64,000 nucleotides of DNA from Corallococcus interemptor (GTDB lineage: Bacteria; Myxococcota; Myxococcia; Myxococcales; Myxococcaceae), in the NCBI RefSeq assembly GCF_003668875.1, contig NZ_RAWM01000013.1:1-64000 (forward strand). The letters are read 5' to 3'. Shown here piece after piece: positions 55,155 through 63,937 of the stretch (the stretch's first letter is position 1; every line of letters starts with the position of its first letter). Made by a program: the position numbers and the translations under genes. A model generated the notes under the pieces. The model worked only from the letters and a program-made list of their open reading frames with translations. It was not told the origin of the DNA and did no database searches.

Positions 55155-57149
55155 ATGTACGAGAACGTGAAGGGGAGAAGCCCCGCCGCATCCATCGAGC
55201 TGGCCTCGAGCGCGAAGTCGAAGTTCGACGAGTTCCTGCGCCGTCAGCTCGGCGTGTCCGACGCGCGTGACCCCAAGGCGGTGGTGTACGCGCTGCGAAA
55301 GCTCTACCCGACCACGGCCGCGCGCCTGGACGACGAGAGCCGCGGCCAGCCCATCCGCGTCACGGCCACGCCCGAACCGGCCATGACGCCCATGACCGGG
55401 ATGCTGGACTCGCCGGGCCAGCGCCGCTTCCGCCAGGAGCGCCAGGCGCTGGTGGACGACCTGGAGATCGCCGTGAACCTGGCCTCCAACCGGGACTTCA
55501 AGGCGCCGATCTGCGGCTGGCGGGACTCCATCCTCGCGGAGCTGGACGAGGGCGAGGCCGCGGCGAACCTGGCCGTGGACCCCGTGTCGCGCGACCGGGC
55601 CTTCTATTCCATCCGCAAGCTGGGGGACACCGCGCGCGTGGCGCGCCTGGTGGGGATGATCAACCCCACGGTGGTCCAGGAGTTCGGCCGGCTCGCGGCG
55701 ACCATCGACGACAACGCCACGCTGCTGCGCATCCTGGCGGGCGAGGCGCTCTTCCGCGCGGGCTTCGACAAGGGCGGCACGGTGTTCCAGGTGGCGCTCC
55801 AGGACCTGCGCCAGCGCCGCGAAGCACTCATCAACTCGCTGGAGCAGCTCACCGCCACCTCCCTCCAGGAGGGCTATGACGACTGGGGTGACGGCCAGGC
55901 GTCCTACGGCAAGCTGTTGGATCAGCTGCGCGCCCGGGGGCAGTCGGACCTGCGCGCCATCGCCCGGCCGGAGGCCATGTCGCGGCTTCTGGACGTGCTC
56001 CTGAACCACGCGCCCCGGCAGAACTCGGAGGACATGCGCGGCATCGCGTCCGCGGTGCCCGTGGAGCTCATCCAGCTGCGGCGCCTGCGTGACGTGGCCG
56101 GAACGCTGCTGGACACGTCCACCGACGCCTTCACCCACAGCAGCAGCCGGGGCGTCGCGCTGAACGCGAAGGTCCAGGGCGCCTCCGCGCCCCTGGCCGC
56201 CTTCGTGGAGGCGCTCACGCTCTTCATCGACGCGTTCGACCGGCCCAACGCCGGAGCGCGGCTGCTCAACCTGGTGCTCCCCGTCCCGCTGACCTTCCGG
56301 GACCTGACGGGCAAGGAGCAGGAGCTCAACGACAAGTTCCGGCAGCGCAACGACACCCAGGAGCTCATCGAGGACCTCCTGATGGACCCCAGCACGTCGG
56401 TGGAGTTCTGGAAGGAGCTGGCCCGGTTGGACCGCAAGCTCTACCACATCGACCGGATCATCGACCTGTTCCTCCTGGACTACGACGAGGCCACGGTGCC
56501 GGGCGGCAACCGCGTGGACCTCCACGAGGAGATGATTGAACAGCTGGATGACAACGTGGACGTCTTCAACGTGAGCCCGGCGTTCCTCCGGGAGCAATGC
56601 GGGCTGGAGGAGGACTCGCTGGAGCTGGCGAAGACGCTGACCCAGGAGGCGCCCGGCCAGGCGGAGGAGATTGAAGACGACCGGAACCACAAGTACGGCT
56701 TCCCCCAGGGCGCGCACTGCAACACCGGCGAGCCGTTCACGGTGCCGCCGCCCATCCGCGTCTCGCTGGACCGCATCGAAAAGGACCTGGAGCCGCGCAT
56801 CATCTCCAACCCCGGCGTCGTGGAGCACCCGAGGCACGCGGAGCCGGGCGAGTCTCCGGAGGCGCCGGCCGCCGGCGCGCGAGGCAACGGGGCCAGCATG
56901 GATGACGTGGCGTCGCTCATCGAAAAGAGCCGCGCGCGCATCATGACGGACGTGAAGCAGCAGCTGGAGGCCCAGGGGCCGGAGCTGGCCCGGCAGCTGG
57001 AGCAGGCGTTCTCGGATCAGCTCAAGGCCGTGGAGCGCATCATCGCCGGCAGGGAGCGGCACGGCGCGGACAGCCGGCCCGCGCCGGTCAACGGACACGC
57101 CAAGGGCGGCCACTCGCGCCGCCACGTGCGCCACGCGCGCAAGCCGTGA
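55155..57149 (+). CDS. large helical protein, unknown function
   Basis: 664 residues, GGGAGG before ATG 55155. Almost entirely helical with alternating charged and Leu positions; the last ~60 residues are a probable coiled coil (LIEKSRARIMTDVKQQLEAQ) followed by a basic His/Arg tail. A Pro/Cys-rich break lies near 505-525 (FPQGAHCNTGEPFTVPPP). No enzymatic motif or membrane segment is evident. It is the fourth gene of the block; the next starts 59 bases later. Confidence 0.65.
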   Translation: MYENVKGRSPAASIELASSAKSKFDEFLRRQLGVSDARDPKAVVYALRKLYPTTAARLDDESRGQPIRVTATPEPAMTPMTGMLDSPGQRRFRQERQALVDDLEIAVNLASNRDFKAPICGWRDSILAELDEGEAAANLAVDPVSRDRAFYSIRKLGDTARVARLVGMINPTVVQEFGRLAATIDDNATLLRILAGEALFRAGFDKGGTVFQVALQDLRQRREALINSLEQLTATSLQEGYDDWGDGQASYGKLLDQLRARGQSDLRAIARPEAMSRLLDVLLNHAPRQNSEDMRGIASAVPVELIQLRRLRDVAGTLLDTSTDAFTHSSSRGVALNAKVQGASAPLAAFVEALTLFIDAFDRPNAGARLLNLVLPVPLTFRDLTGKEQELNDKFRQRNDTQELIEDLLMDPSTSVEFWKELARLDRKLYHIDRIIDLFLLDYDEATVPGGNRVDLHEEMIEQLDDNVDVFNVSPAFLREQCGLEEDSLELAKTLTQEAPGQAEEIEDDRNHKYGFPQGAHCNTGEPFTVPPPIRVSLDRIEKDLEPRIISNPGVVEHPRHAEPGESPEAPAAGARGNGASMDDVASLIEKSRARIMTDVKQQLEAQGPELARQLEQAFSDQLKAVERIIAGRERHGADSRPAPVNGHAKGGHSRRHVRHARKP

Positions 57150-57208
57150 ACGTGCACGCACGGGCCCGAAACCCTTTCCTTCAACGTCATTGACCCAGGT
57201 GGCATGCC

Positions 57209-58309
57209 ATGAGCATCGGTACGGCAGAAGCCCTTCAGCGGCTGTTCTCGCAGTGGAAGCGGGAAGTCCTCGCCAACGTCACGTCGGATGAGCAGCGCAC
57301 GGAGCTGCAGAAGCAGCTGTCGCTCCGTGAGGAGGAGCTGCTCGCCAGCGCCTCGGACGGCTCGACGGCGTCCGTCTTCTCCGACCTGATGGGGTTGGAC
57401 AAGGGCGGCGCGCCGTCGTTCGACTCCATCAGCCGGCCGGTGCTCGTCCAGGACTTCGACGAGTCCGTCATCGAGACGCAGCTCCACGCGACCGCGGAGC
57501 TCTATTACATCTACCAGCACGAACGGATGAAGGTCTTCCAGGTGGCGGGCGCGCTCCTGCGCCTCTTCCACGACGGGCGCATGCGCATCCAGCGGGGCCC
57601 GGGCGCGCGGGCGCTGTACCTCATCGAGAAGCACCAGCCGCTGCGCTACAAGCCGCGCGACCGGCAGCTCGCGTACCGGCGCGCGTTCAACTACGGCAGC
57701 CTGGCGGCGCCCCCGGGCGCGGTGATGTTCCGCAACTTCCACCGCGAGTTCGTCGCCTTCGTGTCCGCCATCGCGCAGTACTTCCGCGACCTGTTGATTG
57801 GCGAGGTCATCCGCGGCTCGCAGCAGCTGAACGAGCGGCCCTTCGCGAGCCAGGCCACCATCCAGCGCCTGGGCACGGACATCCGCTGGCAGATTGACCG
57901 CGCCACCTACGGCAACATCCTGGCGCTCACGGTGGAGGTGGGCGAGTACCTCAAGACCATCCTCGACGCGCTGGAGACGCCGGACATCAAGAAGGCCTTC
58001 GACGCGAACACCAAGTGGGACGTGATTGAGGTCGTGTCGCAGCGCTACCTGGGCGGCACGGGTGAGATTTCGCAGCGCTCGAAGATGGCGGACGCGGGGC
58101 GCCTGCTGCTCAACTTCATCGCGGACAACCCGTTCAAGACGCGCGACTTCAGGGACTTCCAGACGGAGGTCATGCCACTGGGTCCGGTGGCTGAAGAGTG
58201 GATCGCCGCTTACCGGATGACGCCGGACGGCCGCGCGTTCCGGGGCGTGGCGCCCACCCTGCGCACGACGCTGGGCATCACCAGCCCCGCGCCGGGCGCG
58301 CTGCGCTGA
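57209..58309 (+). CDS. hypothetical protein of the Phe-Glu block
   Basis: 366 residues, no signal peptide. Helical N-terminal half (EALQRLFSQWKREVLANV, LYYIYQHERMKVFQVAGAL), then a mixed region with QLAYRRAFNYGSLAAPPGAV and a C-terminus ending TPSLGITSPAPG-like Pro/Gly residues. I recognise no family. It lies 59 bases after the 664-residue gene and 19 bases before a DUF4438 gene, and is probably in the same transcript. Confidence 0.65.
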   Translation: MSIGTAEALQRLFSQWKREVLANVTSDEQRTELQKQLSLREEELLASASDGSTASVFSDLMGLDKGGAPSFDSISRPVLVQDFDESVIETQLHATAELYYIYQHERMKVFQVAGALLRLFHDGRMRIQRGPGARALYLIEKHQPLRYKPRDRQLAYRRAFNYGSLAAPPGAVMFRNFHREFVAFVSAIAQYFRDLLIGEVIRGSQQLNERPFASQATIQRLGTDIRWQIDRATYGNILALTVEVGEYLKTILDALETPDIKKAFDANTKWDVIEVVSQRYLGGTGEISQRSKMADAGRLLLNFIADNPFKTRDFRDFQTEVMPLGPVAEEWIAAYRMTPDGRAFRGVAPTLRTTLGITSPAPGALR

Positions 58310-58328
58310 AGGCGGGAGGAACGGCCCT

Positions 58329-59126
58329 ATGGACCTCCCGTTGCAGCACCCCCTGATGGAGGCGGGCATGGGGGCCGCCTCGGCGCCGCGCACCAACGTG
58401 TCGCGGCTGGTGGCCTCGGCGGTGGCGGGACAGGTGTCCCATCCCGTCGTGCAGGTCTCGCCCTACCGCATCGGCCGGGATGGCGTGCTCCGGCTGGTGC
58501 CCGGCACCGGCGGCATCGTGCTCAACCGCCGCGTGGGGGACCGCGCGGTGGGGCTGGCCGCGGACCACATGGAAGCGGGCGTGTCCATCCACAACACGGG
58601 GCGCGACGACGTGGGCCGCAAGGGCGGCTCCAACCGCGCGCTGATGTTCCAGGCGTGCGTGGGCAACCGCGCGCGCGTGACGAGCGGCCCCATGACGGGC
58701 GCGGTGGGCACGGTGGTGGGCAAGCACGGCGGCATCAACCACGTCATCGTGGACTTCCCTCCACTGGTGAAGCGCCGGCTGTGCATCGGGGACCGCATCC
58801 AGCTGGATGCGTACGGGCAGGGGCTGGAGCTGCCGGACTTCCCCGGGGTGCGCGCGCTGAACCTGTCGCCCCGGCTGCTGCGGCGCTGGGGCGTGCGGAC
58901 GGAAGGCGGGCGGCTGGTGGTTCCGGTGACGCACACGGTGCCCTCGGTGGTGATGCACTCGGACAGCAAGGTCGCGGGGCACGGGCCCGGGGTGACGCCG
59001 CTGCTCATCTGCCCGCAGGAGTGCGTCCGGCTGGTGTGCCGGCCCCAGGCCAACGTGGCGCTCCTGCTGGGGCTGCGTCAGAGCGTGGCGCCGCCAGCGC
59101 GGCGGCCGTCAGGGAGTGGGCGGTAG
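58329..59126 (+). CDS. DUF4438 domain protein
   Basis: 265 residues. GIVLNRRVGDRAVGLAADHM, RKGGSNRALMFQACVGNRAR, TGAVGTVVGKHGGINHVIVD and CIGDRIQLDAYGQGLELPDF match DUF4438, a beta-rich family of unknown function. GGAGG at 58315-58319 precedes ATG 58329. Its 3' end overlaps the convergent LuxR-type gene by 18 bases. It is the last plus-strand gene of the block. Confidence 0.78.
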   Translation: MDLPLQHPLMEAGMGAASAPRTNVSRLVASAVAGQVSHPVVQVSPYRIGRDGVLRLVPGTGGIVLNRRVGDRAVGLAADHMEAGVSIHNTGRDDVGRKGGSNRALMFQACVGNRARVTSGPMTGAVGTVVGKHGGINHVIVDFPPLVKRRLCIGDRIQLDAYGQGLELPDFPGVRALNLSPRLLRRWGVRTEGGRLVVPVTHTVPSVVMHSDSKVAGHGPGVTPLLICPQECVRLVCRPQANVALLLGLRQSVAPPARRPSGSGR

Positions 59127-59495
59127 GGACACGGCGCCCAGGCAGCGCGACACCATGGCCGCGCGGGTGTCCACGCCCAGCTTGACGAAGATGCGCCGCA
59201 GGTGGGCCGCCACGGTCCAGGTGCTGATGTTGAGCTTCGTGGCGATCTGCTTGTTGCCCCAGCCCGCGCAGACGCACGAGACGACCTGCAGCTCGCGCGA
59301 CGTGAGCAGCCGCACGTCGGAGGCGGGCCCGGTCGCGGGGGGCGCGCCGGGCTCGGCGGGCACCAGGTGGTAGCGCTGGCCGTTGATGATGAGCTCACCG
59401 GCCAGGGCGTGGTTGCGCGCGGGGGGAGGCGCCGGGCCGCCGGGGTCGGGAACCACGAGCAGCACATGGCTCCCGGGAGGAAGAGGCGTCCGCAT
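59109..59495 (-). CDS. stand-alone LuxR-type HTH regulator
   Basis: 128 residues. The C-terminal ~60 residues are a LuxR-type HTH (LTSRELQVVSCVCAGWGNKQ, IATKLNISTWTVAAHLRRIF). The first 65 residues are Pro/Gly-rich with a short strand (INGQRYHLVPAEPG), not a receiver or autoinducer domain. It starts 9 bases after the upstream 721-residue gene and overlaps the DUF4438 gene at its end, so it is well placed to regulate the neighbourhood. Its signal is unknown. Confidence 0.85.
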   Translation of the reverse strand: MRTPLPPGSHVLLVVPDPGGPAPPPARNHALAGELIINGQRYHLVPAEPGAPPATGPASDVRLLTSRELQVVSCVCAGWGNKQIATKLNISTWTVAAHLRRIFVKLGVDTRAAMVSRCLGAVSLPPTP

Positions 59496-59504
59496 GGCGG
59501 GGGC

Positions 59505-61670
59505 TCAGGCCGGGTCCGCGAGTTCGGGAGACGTGAGGATGCGCCAGAGTTCGGAGGCTTCGCGCGGGTGCCCGGAGGCGCGCAGCTCCTCCGCGAGGCG
59601 TTCTCCCGCGGGAGGCTCCGGCCGTTCGCGAGCGAACGTCACCAGCCGGGTGGCGCCGCGGCGGCCGAAGCGCAGCTCGGCATGGAAGAGCAGCGCCAGC
59701 GCGCGGGCCGAGGCGAAGAGGCCTCCGGAGGCAAGCTCCGTCTGGGTGCAGGAGGCCAGCATGGGACGGAGCACGTGCGTGACAAGGACCTCCAGCTGCG
59801 CGCGTTGAGCGCCGCGTTCCCGTCCGGCCCGGGCGAGCGCCGCGAGCAGCCGGGGGTCCTGGGCGAACAGGGCCGGCGCGTTGTCGGAGTGAGGGATGGC
59901 ATCGAGCCCCAGGCGTCCCAGCCGGTTCTCGAACGCCTCGGGTTCACGCTGCTTCCAGAGGCAGAGCGCGGTGGCGAGCGTGGGCCCTGACAGGGGCCAG
60001 GCGCCCCAGCGGAGCTCGTGGCTGGACGCGGATTCGAAGGTGACGGAGTCGAAGGGGTGACCGAACCAGGCGAGGACGAACTCCAGGGCGCGGGCCTCCG
60101 GCGTGGAGAGGCCCAGCCCCATGAACTCCTCGCGAGAAGGCGAGCAAGGGCCACGCACCGCGACGGTGCCGCGATGGATGGGTCTGCCGCCCTCGAGGTC
60201 GAGGACGATTCGGGCGCCATCCGGGAAACCGACCACGTGCCCCTGGAGGAGAAGTTCCTCGCGAGCCGCACGGAAGGGAGAAGCCGGTGCGTCCGCGTCG
60301 AGGGACCGGGGCTCGGAGAACAGGGCGGCTCCGGAGCGGAGGTGGACATTCTCCTCGTGGGAAGCGCGAGCAGTCTCCTCTCCGGAGTTTCCAAACGGAT
60401 TCACGCCGGAACCGGAGTGATGGTGCTCTTCATGGGTTGCGCGACCGGATTCCGCCTCCGAGTCTCGGAAGTGATGGTTCATCTCAGCGGCGGAGCGAAC
60501 AGGCGTGCGCTCGGGTTCCCTGAACGGATCCACGCCGGAGCGCGGATGAAGGTTCCCTGCCCGGGGAGCACGACCGCTGGCCCTATCAGAGGCGCCGGCC
60601 AGGCCTCCGCTGGGATTGGGGTAACGGCCCTCTTCACGAGCCAGGCGTTCCGATGCCGCACCCATGCGAGGCCCTGATTCACCGAGGAGCGCTGCCGCCG
60701 TGTGACTCACCTCGCGTGCCGCGCGAACGGATTCAGGGAGGGACGCCGGTTCACGGAAGGCCGCAGCGTCCAGTTGGAGCTCCCCGCGCGTCGCACGAAC
60801 AGATTCCGTGCGGGGCATCCGGTCGCCCAAGGGCGCCGCGCCCAGGGGACGCGCTCCGCGCATCGCACGACCGGACTCCGCGCGGGACGCCCGGTCACTG
60901 GGCGACGCTGCTTCCGGGTGACGCCCCCTACGCGTCGCACGTACGGACTCCGCATGCGGTACCGGCCCGCTGAACGCGGCTGTTGCCGATGGGCGCTCTC
61001 CGCGCGTCGCGCGAACGGGATTCGTACGAGACGCCTGGCCACCGAAGAGCGCTGCCTCCGGGTGACGCGCGCCACGCACCGCACCAGCAGACTCGGCGCG
61101 AGGCGCTTGTTCGCCGAACGGATCCACCTCCGGGCGGCGCGCCTCACGGGCTGCATGCGAGGACGCGTCCTGCGTCACACGGGTCCGGGGCGATGCCCCA
61201 GCGAGCGCGCTGGAGCCGGGGCGTGGAGGACGAATCCCCTCACGGGTCGTGCGCAAGGCGGAGGCAGAGGGTTCGGATGCAACGGATGCACGGCCCTCCA
61301 CTTCGGAGAAAGGCTCACGGCCACGCGGGGAACGTCCCTCCTCCCGGGCCGAGCGGGACGGGATATCCCGTGCGTGCCGTGGGTCGGAGCCCGAGCCACG
61401 ACGCGCAGGACGCAGCTCCTCCCGAGCCGCGCCTGAAGAACCGGAGGACTCCCGCTGCGTCGTCCGGCCGCCAGGCCCGGCGGCTTCGAGCGGATCAACA
61501 CCGCTCCGCGGAGAAGGTCCAGGGCTGAGTGGACGAGACTCCGTCGCACCTTCCCGTGAGAAGGGAGCATCCCGTTCGAGGTCGGAAACCCAGCGGTCCA
61601 GGAGCGACATCACCCCCTGGGAAGCAACGGGCGCACGGTTCCGCTTCCGCCCCGAATCATCACCAGCCAC
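59505..61670 (-). CDS. protein with six 24-residue tandem repeats
   Basis: 721 residues, GTG start 61670 with GGGGAGG 5 bases before. Residues 175-318 are six 24-residue repeats of Arg/Ala/Glu-rich type (RGARHPEAALFGGQASRTNP in unit two, then VRAT), and further degenerate units follow to about 450. The last ~240 residues form a globular domain (LQGHVVGFPDGARIVLDLEG, ALEFVLAWFGHPFDSVTFES). No known family. The LuxR-type gene follows 9 bases downstream, suggesting cotranscription. The repeat region is probably disordered or fibrous. Confidence 0.6.
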   Translation of the reverse strand: MAGDDSGRKRNRAPVASQGVMSLLDRWVSDLERDAPFSREGATESRPLSPGPSPRSGVDPLEAAGPGGRTTQRESSGSSGAAREELRPARRGSGSDPRHARDIPSRSAREEGRSPRGREPFSEVEGRASVASEPSASALRTTREGIRPPRPGSSALAGASPRTRVTQDASSHAAREARRPEVDPFGEQAPRAESAGAVRGARHPEAALFGGQASRTNPVRATRGERPSATAAFSGPVPHAESVRATRRGRHPEAASPSDRASRAESGRAMRGARPLGAAPLGDRMPRTESVRATRGELQLDAAAFREPASLPESVRAAREVSHTAAALLGESGPRMGAASERLAREEGRYPNPSGGLAGASDRASGRAPRAGNLHPRSGVDPFREPERTPVRSAAEMNHHFRDSEAESGRATHEEHHHSGSGVNPFGNSGEETARASHEENVHLRSGAALFSEPRSLDADAPASPFRAAREELLLQGHVVGFPDGARIVLDLEGGRPIHRGTVAVRGPCSPSREEFMGLGLSTPEARALEFVLAWFGHPFDSVTFESASSHELRWGAWPLSGPTLATALCLWKQREPEAFENRLGRLGLDAIPHSDNAPALFAQDPRLLAALARAGRERGAQRAQLEVLVTHVLRPMLASCTQTELASGGLFASARALALLFHAELRFGRRGATRLVTFARERPEPPAGERLAEELRASGHPREASELWRILTSPELADPA
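60717..61148 (-). repeat. six tandem 72-bp units coding for 24-residue repeats
   Basis: Six in-frame units of exactly 24 codons inside the 721-residue gene, residues 175-318. Units end in ESVRAT, ESGRAM or similar. The constant length and lack of frame breaks show selection or recent expansion at protein level. Confidence 0.7.
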
Positions 61671-61845
61671 GGCAACCTCCCCTGCGAACCATCCAGGCCC
61701 TGCACAGTAGGAATCCCCCGGGCGCAGGGAAGTTCGGCCCGGGGCCCGGCTTCACGGTTGATTTCAGGATGGAGTCGCCACCGCGGACAGCCAGGACGAC
61801 AGTGCCGTCATCCCGGAAGGAGGGCCCGACGCTGGCTCGCCTGCT

Positions 61846-63540
61846 CTAGAACAAGCGCGAGTAGATGGACGGAGCCCCCGGCCGAGGCACCCAACGTTTC
61901 GCATCCCGGGGCAACCACAGGATCTGGAAGGCCTCCGCGAGCCCTTCATAACGAAGGCGGTGCTCGCCCCGAGCCAGGCTGAACTCAGGAGTCGTGACGC
62001 GCGCGCCATCAATGAACATCGCGCCGGATTCGAGCAGGCTCGCGGGCTGGACGAAGTACCGGTCGGAGCGAACCGCGAGGAAGCGATCCTCCAGAGTGCC
62101 GGAGTCCGAGCGCACGCGATAGCGCTGCCCCCACAGGAACAAGTCACCGTCGTAGGGCTGGTAGTACGTGTCGAGGAAGCGGCGCAGCGCCAGGGGAAGA
62201 CCCGAGGTGCGCAGATCATCCACCCGCATCACACAGCCCTGCGCCACGAGCACCCGAGGCATCTCGTCGGAAAGCAGGTCCGCGAGGGAGCCGCGCAGAT
62301 ACGCATCCGTGTAGAAGTAGAAGTGCGCATGAGGCCGGCTCACGAAGCCGCCCGAATTGTCATAGACGACATCCTCCGGGTCCGTGAGCGCCGCGATGCG
62401 AGCCAGCACCTCGCGCTGACGCGCATTGCCGCCTCCATCCAGCAAGGCCTCCACCTGCAAGGCCTGAACAGCGAACAGGCCGCCCAGCCCAGCAAGGCCA
62501 ACGGCGCGTACGACGGGAGTGCGCAACCCAGAGACCACGACGAGGACGCCGCGAGCAGCGAAGGGAGCCAGCACGCCCAGGAAGGGAAGCAGGCTGTACG
62601 GAAACGGAGCGCGCTGGAGCGCATAGGCCCCAAAGGTCGCGGGCACGGCCACGAACAGGAGCAACTCGGGAGTACGCCAATCCTTCAGCAACCGGGGGAC
62701 CATCGCGACGAGCCCGACGCCAGCAAGGAGGAAGAACGCGGGTTGTTCCCTCAGGGCCGGCACCAGGTATTCGCGCCACGAGAAGCCCGGGTAGTGGCGC
62801 TGGTGTTCAGAAGCCCAGACGAAGCACCACTGCCACCAGGAGCGCCAGGACCCTGTCACCGTGAGATACGCAGCCACCAGGCTGGTCGCGGAGATGACGC
62901 CCACGAAGAGCGCGCGAGGCGCTGCGATGAGCGAAGGCACAGCACTCCGTCGCGACACGAAGCCGACCAGGAGCACGGCCATCACAAGCCCGCCGAAGAA
63001 GAGTGCTTTCTGGGAGCCCCATGCTGAGGCGACGAGCAGCGCGCCCGCCAGGAACGACGAACGGAAGGAGCCGGGTTGCACGGCCAGTGCCGCAAGGGCT
63101 CCCAGAAAGAGCGCGGCGGTGAGGGCATCCGGGCGCACCTCGGTGGCGAAGTGCAGGAAGCCCGGCGAGCAGAGCAGCATCAACGGAGCCAGGAGCGCGG
63201 CGATGCGTCCTTCCCGCCGGTTGATCAGGAACACGGAGACACACGCCCCAGCGAGCGGCACGAGCATCGCGGCACGAAGCGCGAGCACGTTGCGCGGATC
63301 ATCCCCGAGCATCCGGAACAGCGGAGCCAGCACCTGGTACACGAGAGGAAAGTGCACCTCGAAGAAGTCGCGGTACGGCACCTGTCCGTGGGCCATGAGC
63401 CACGCGGCATGGGCGTACTGGAACTCGTCGATGCTGAATGCCTTGTGAAGCGCGAGGCGAGAGGCCTGGAGCGCGAGCACGCCCAGGACGACACCCAGCC
63501 CCCACCGCAAGGCCCGAGGCTCCGTCATCGGCGCCGTCAT
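61846..63540 (-). CDS. GT39-like polytopic membrane glycosyltransferase
   Basis: 564 residues from ATG 63540, with many membrane segments. FSIDEFQYAHAAWLMAHGQV and YRDFFEVHFPLVYQVLAPLF match the N-terminal loop of GT39/ArnT-like glycosyltransferases, with the acidic DE pair near the first helix. Such enzymes transfer sugars from polyprenyl phosphate in the envelope. The C-terminal ~150 residues are soluble and beta-rich (RYRVRSDSGTLEDRFLAVRS). Other starts (63561, 63528) are possible; GGAGTG lies before 63540. Confidence 0.8.
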   Translation of the reverse strand: MTAPMTEPRALRWGLGVVLGVLALQASRLALHKAFSIDEFQYAHAAWLMAHGQVPYRDFFEVHFPLVYQVLAPLFRMLGDDPRNVLALRAAMLVPLAGACVSVFLINRREGRIAALLAPLMLLCSPGFLHFATEVRPDALTAALFLGALAALAVQPGSFRSSFLAGALLVASAWGSQKALFFGGLVMAVLLVGFVSRRSAVPSLIAAPRALFVGVISATSLVAAYLTVTGSWRSWWQWCFVWASEHQRHYPGFSWREYLVPALREQPAFFLLAGVGLVAMVPRLLKDWRTPELLLFVAVPATFGAYALQRAPFPYSLLPFLGVLAPFAARGVLVVVSGLRTPVVRAVGLAGLGGLFAVQALQVEALLDGGGNARQREVLARIAALTDPEDVVYDNSGGFVSRPHAHFYFYTDAYLRGSLADLLSDEMPRVLVAQGCVMRVDDLRTSGLPLALRRFLDTYYQPYDGDLFLWGQRYRVRSDSGTLEDRFLAVRSDRYFVQPASLLESGAMFIDGARVTTPEFSLARGEHRLRYEGLAEAFQILWLPRDAKRWVPRPGAPSIYSRLF

Positions 63541-63728
63541 ACCGCGAAAACACTCCACCATGGCCGCGCACCGCATACGCGCTGGAAAGCCGGACAGAGA
63601 ACCAGATCTGCGACATGCCAACGACCGTTGCCTCACCACCGAAGCAACTCAACCTTCCACACGGCAGAGCCGGCGAGACGCCAAGGCGGGTTGGGGGCAG
63701 AAGCTCCGCCCGGGAAGCGGCTGATTCA

Positions 63729-63815
63729 AAACCTCTCCGACAGCCAGACAGGCTCACGCCGCATGAAGCCTGGGACTGTCGCCCATGGAGCGCCGCTGTG
63801 GGCCGCGGCGTCATG
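63729..63815 (-). repeat. repeat copy A
   Basis: On the minus strand it translates as a 29-residue segment with HDAAAHS near the start and GFMRREPVWLSERF at the end, followed at once by TGA. It aligns with copy B without gaps, 18 of 29 residues identical. Its 25-base core at 63729-63753 resembles the palindrome at 28000. Confidence 0.6.
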
Positions 63816-63850
63816 CAGGCGCGACGCCCGCACCAGGTGCGATTGCCCCA

Positions 63851-63937
63851 AAACCGCTCCAGCAGTCGGACAAGCTCACGCCGCATGAACCCAAGGACAC
63901 GCGCCATCAGAGCACAGCGATACGCCGCGACGTCGTG
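63851..63937 (-). repeat. repeat copy B
   Basis: Minus-strand translation has HDVAAYRC near the start and GFMRRELVRLLERF at the end. Copy A lies 122 bases away in the same orientation. The gap-free amino-acid match suggests the copies descend from a coding or coding-like element. Confidence 0.6.

Noticed and set aside
52683-57161. Very long open frame on the minus strand, opposite the Phe-Glu block
   Set aside because: High-GC shadow: sequence is Arg/His/Val-rich without any domain, and the plus-strand frames contain HExxH and DUF4438 genes with ribosome sites.
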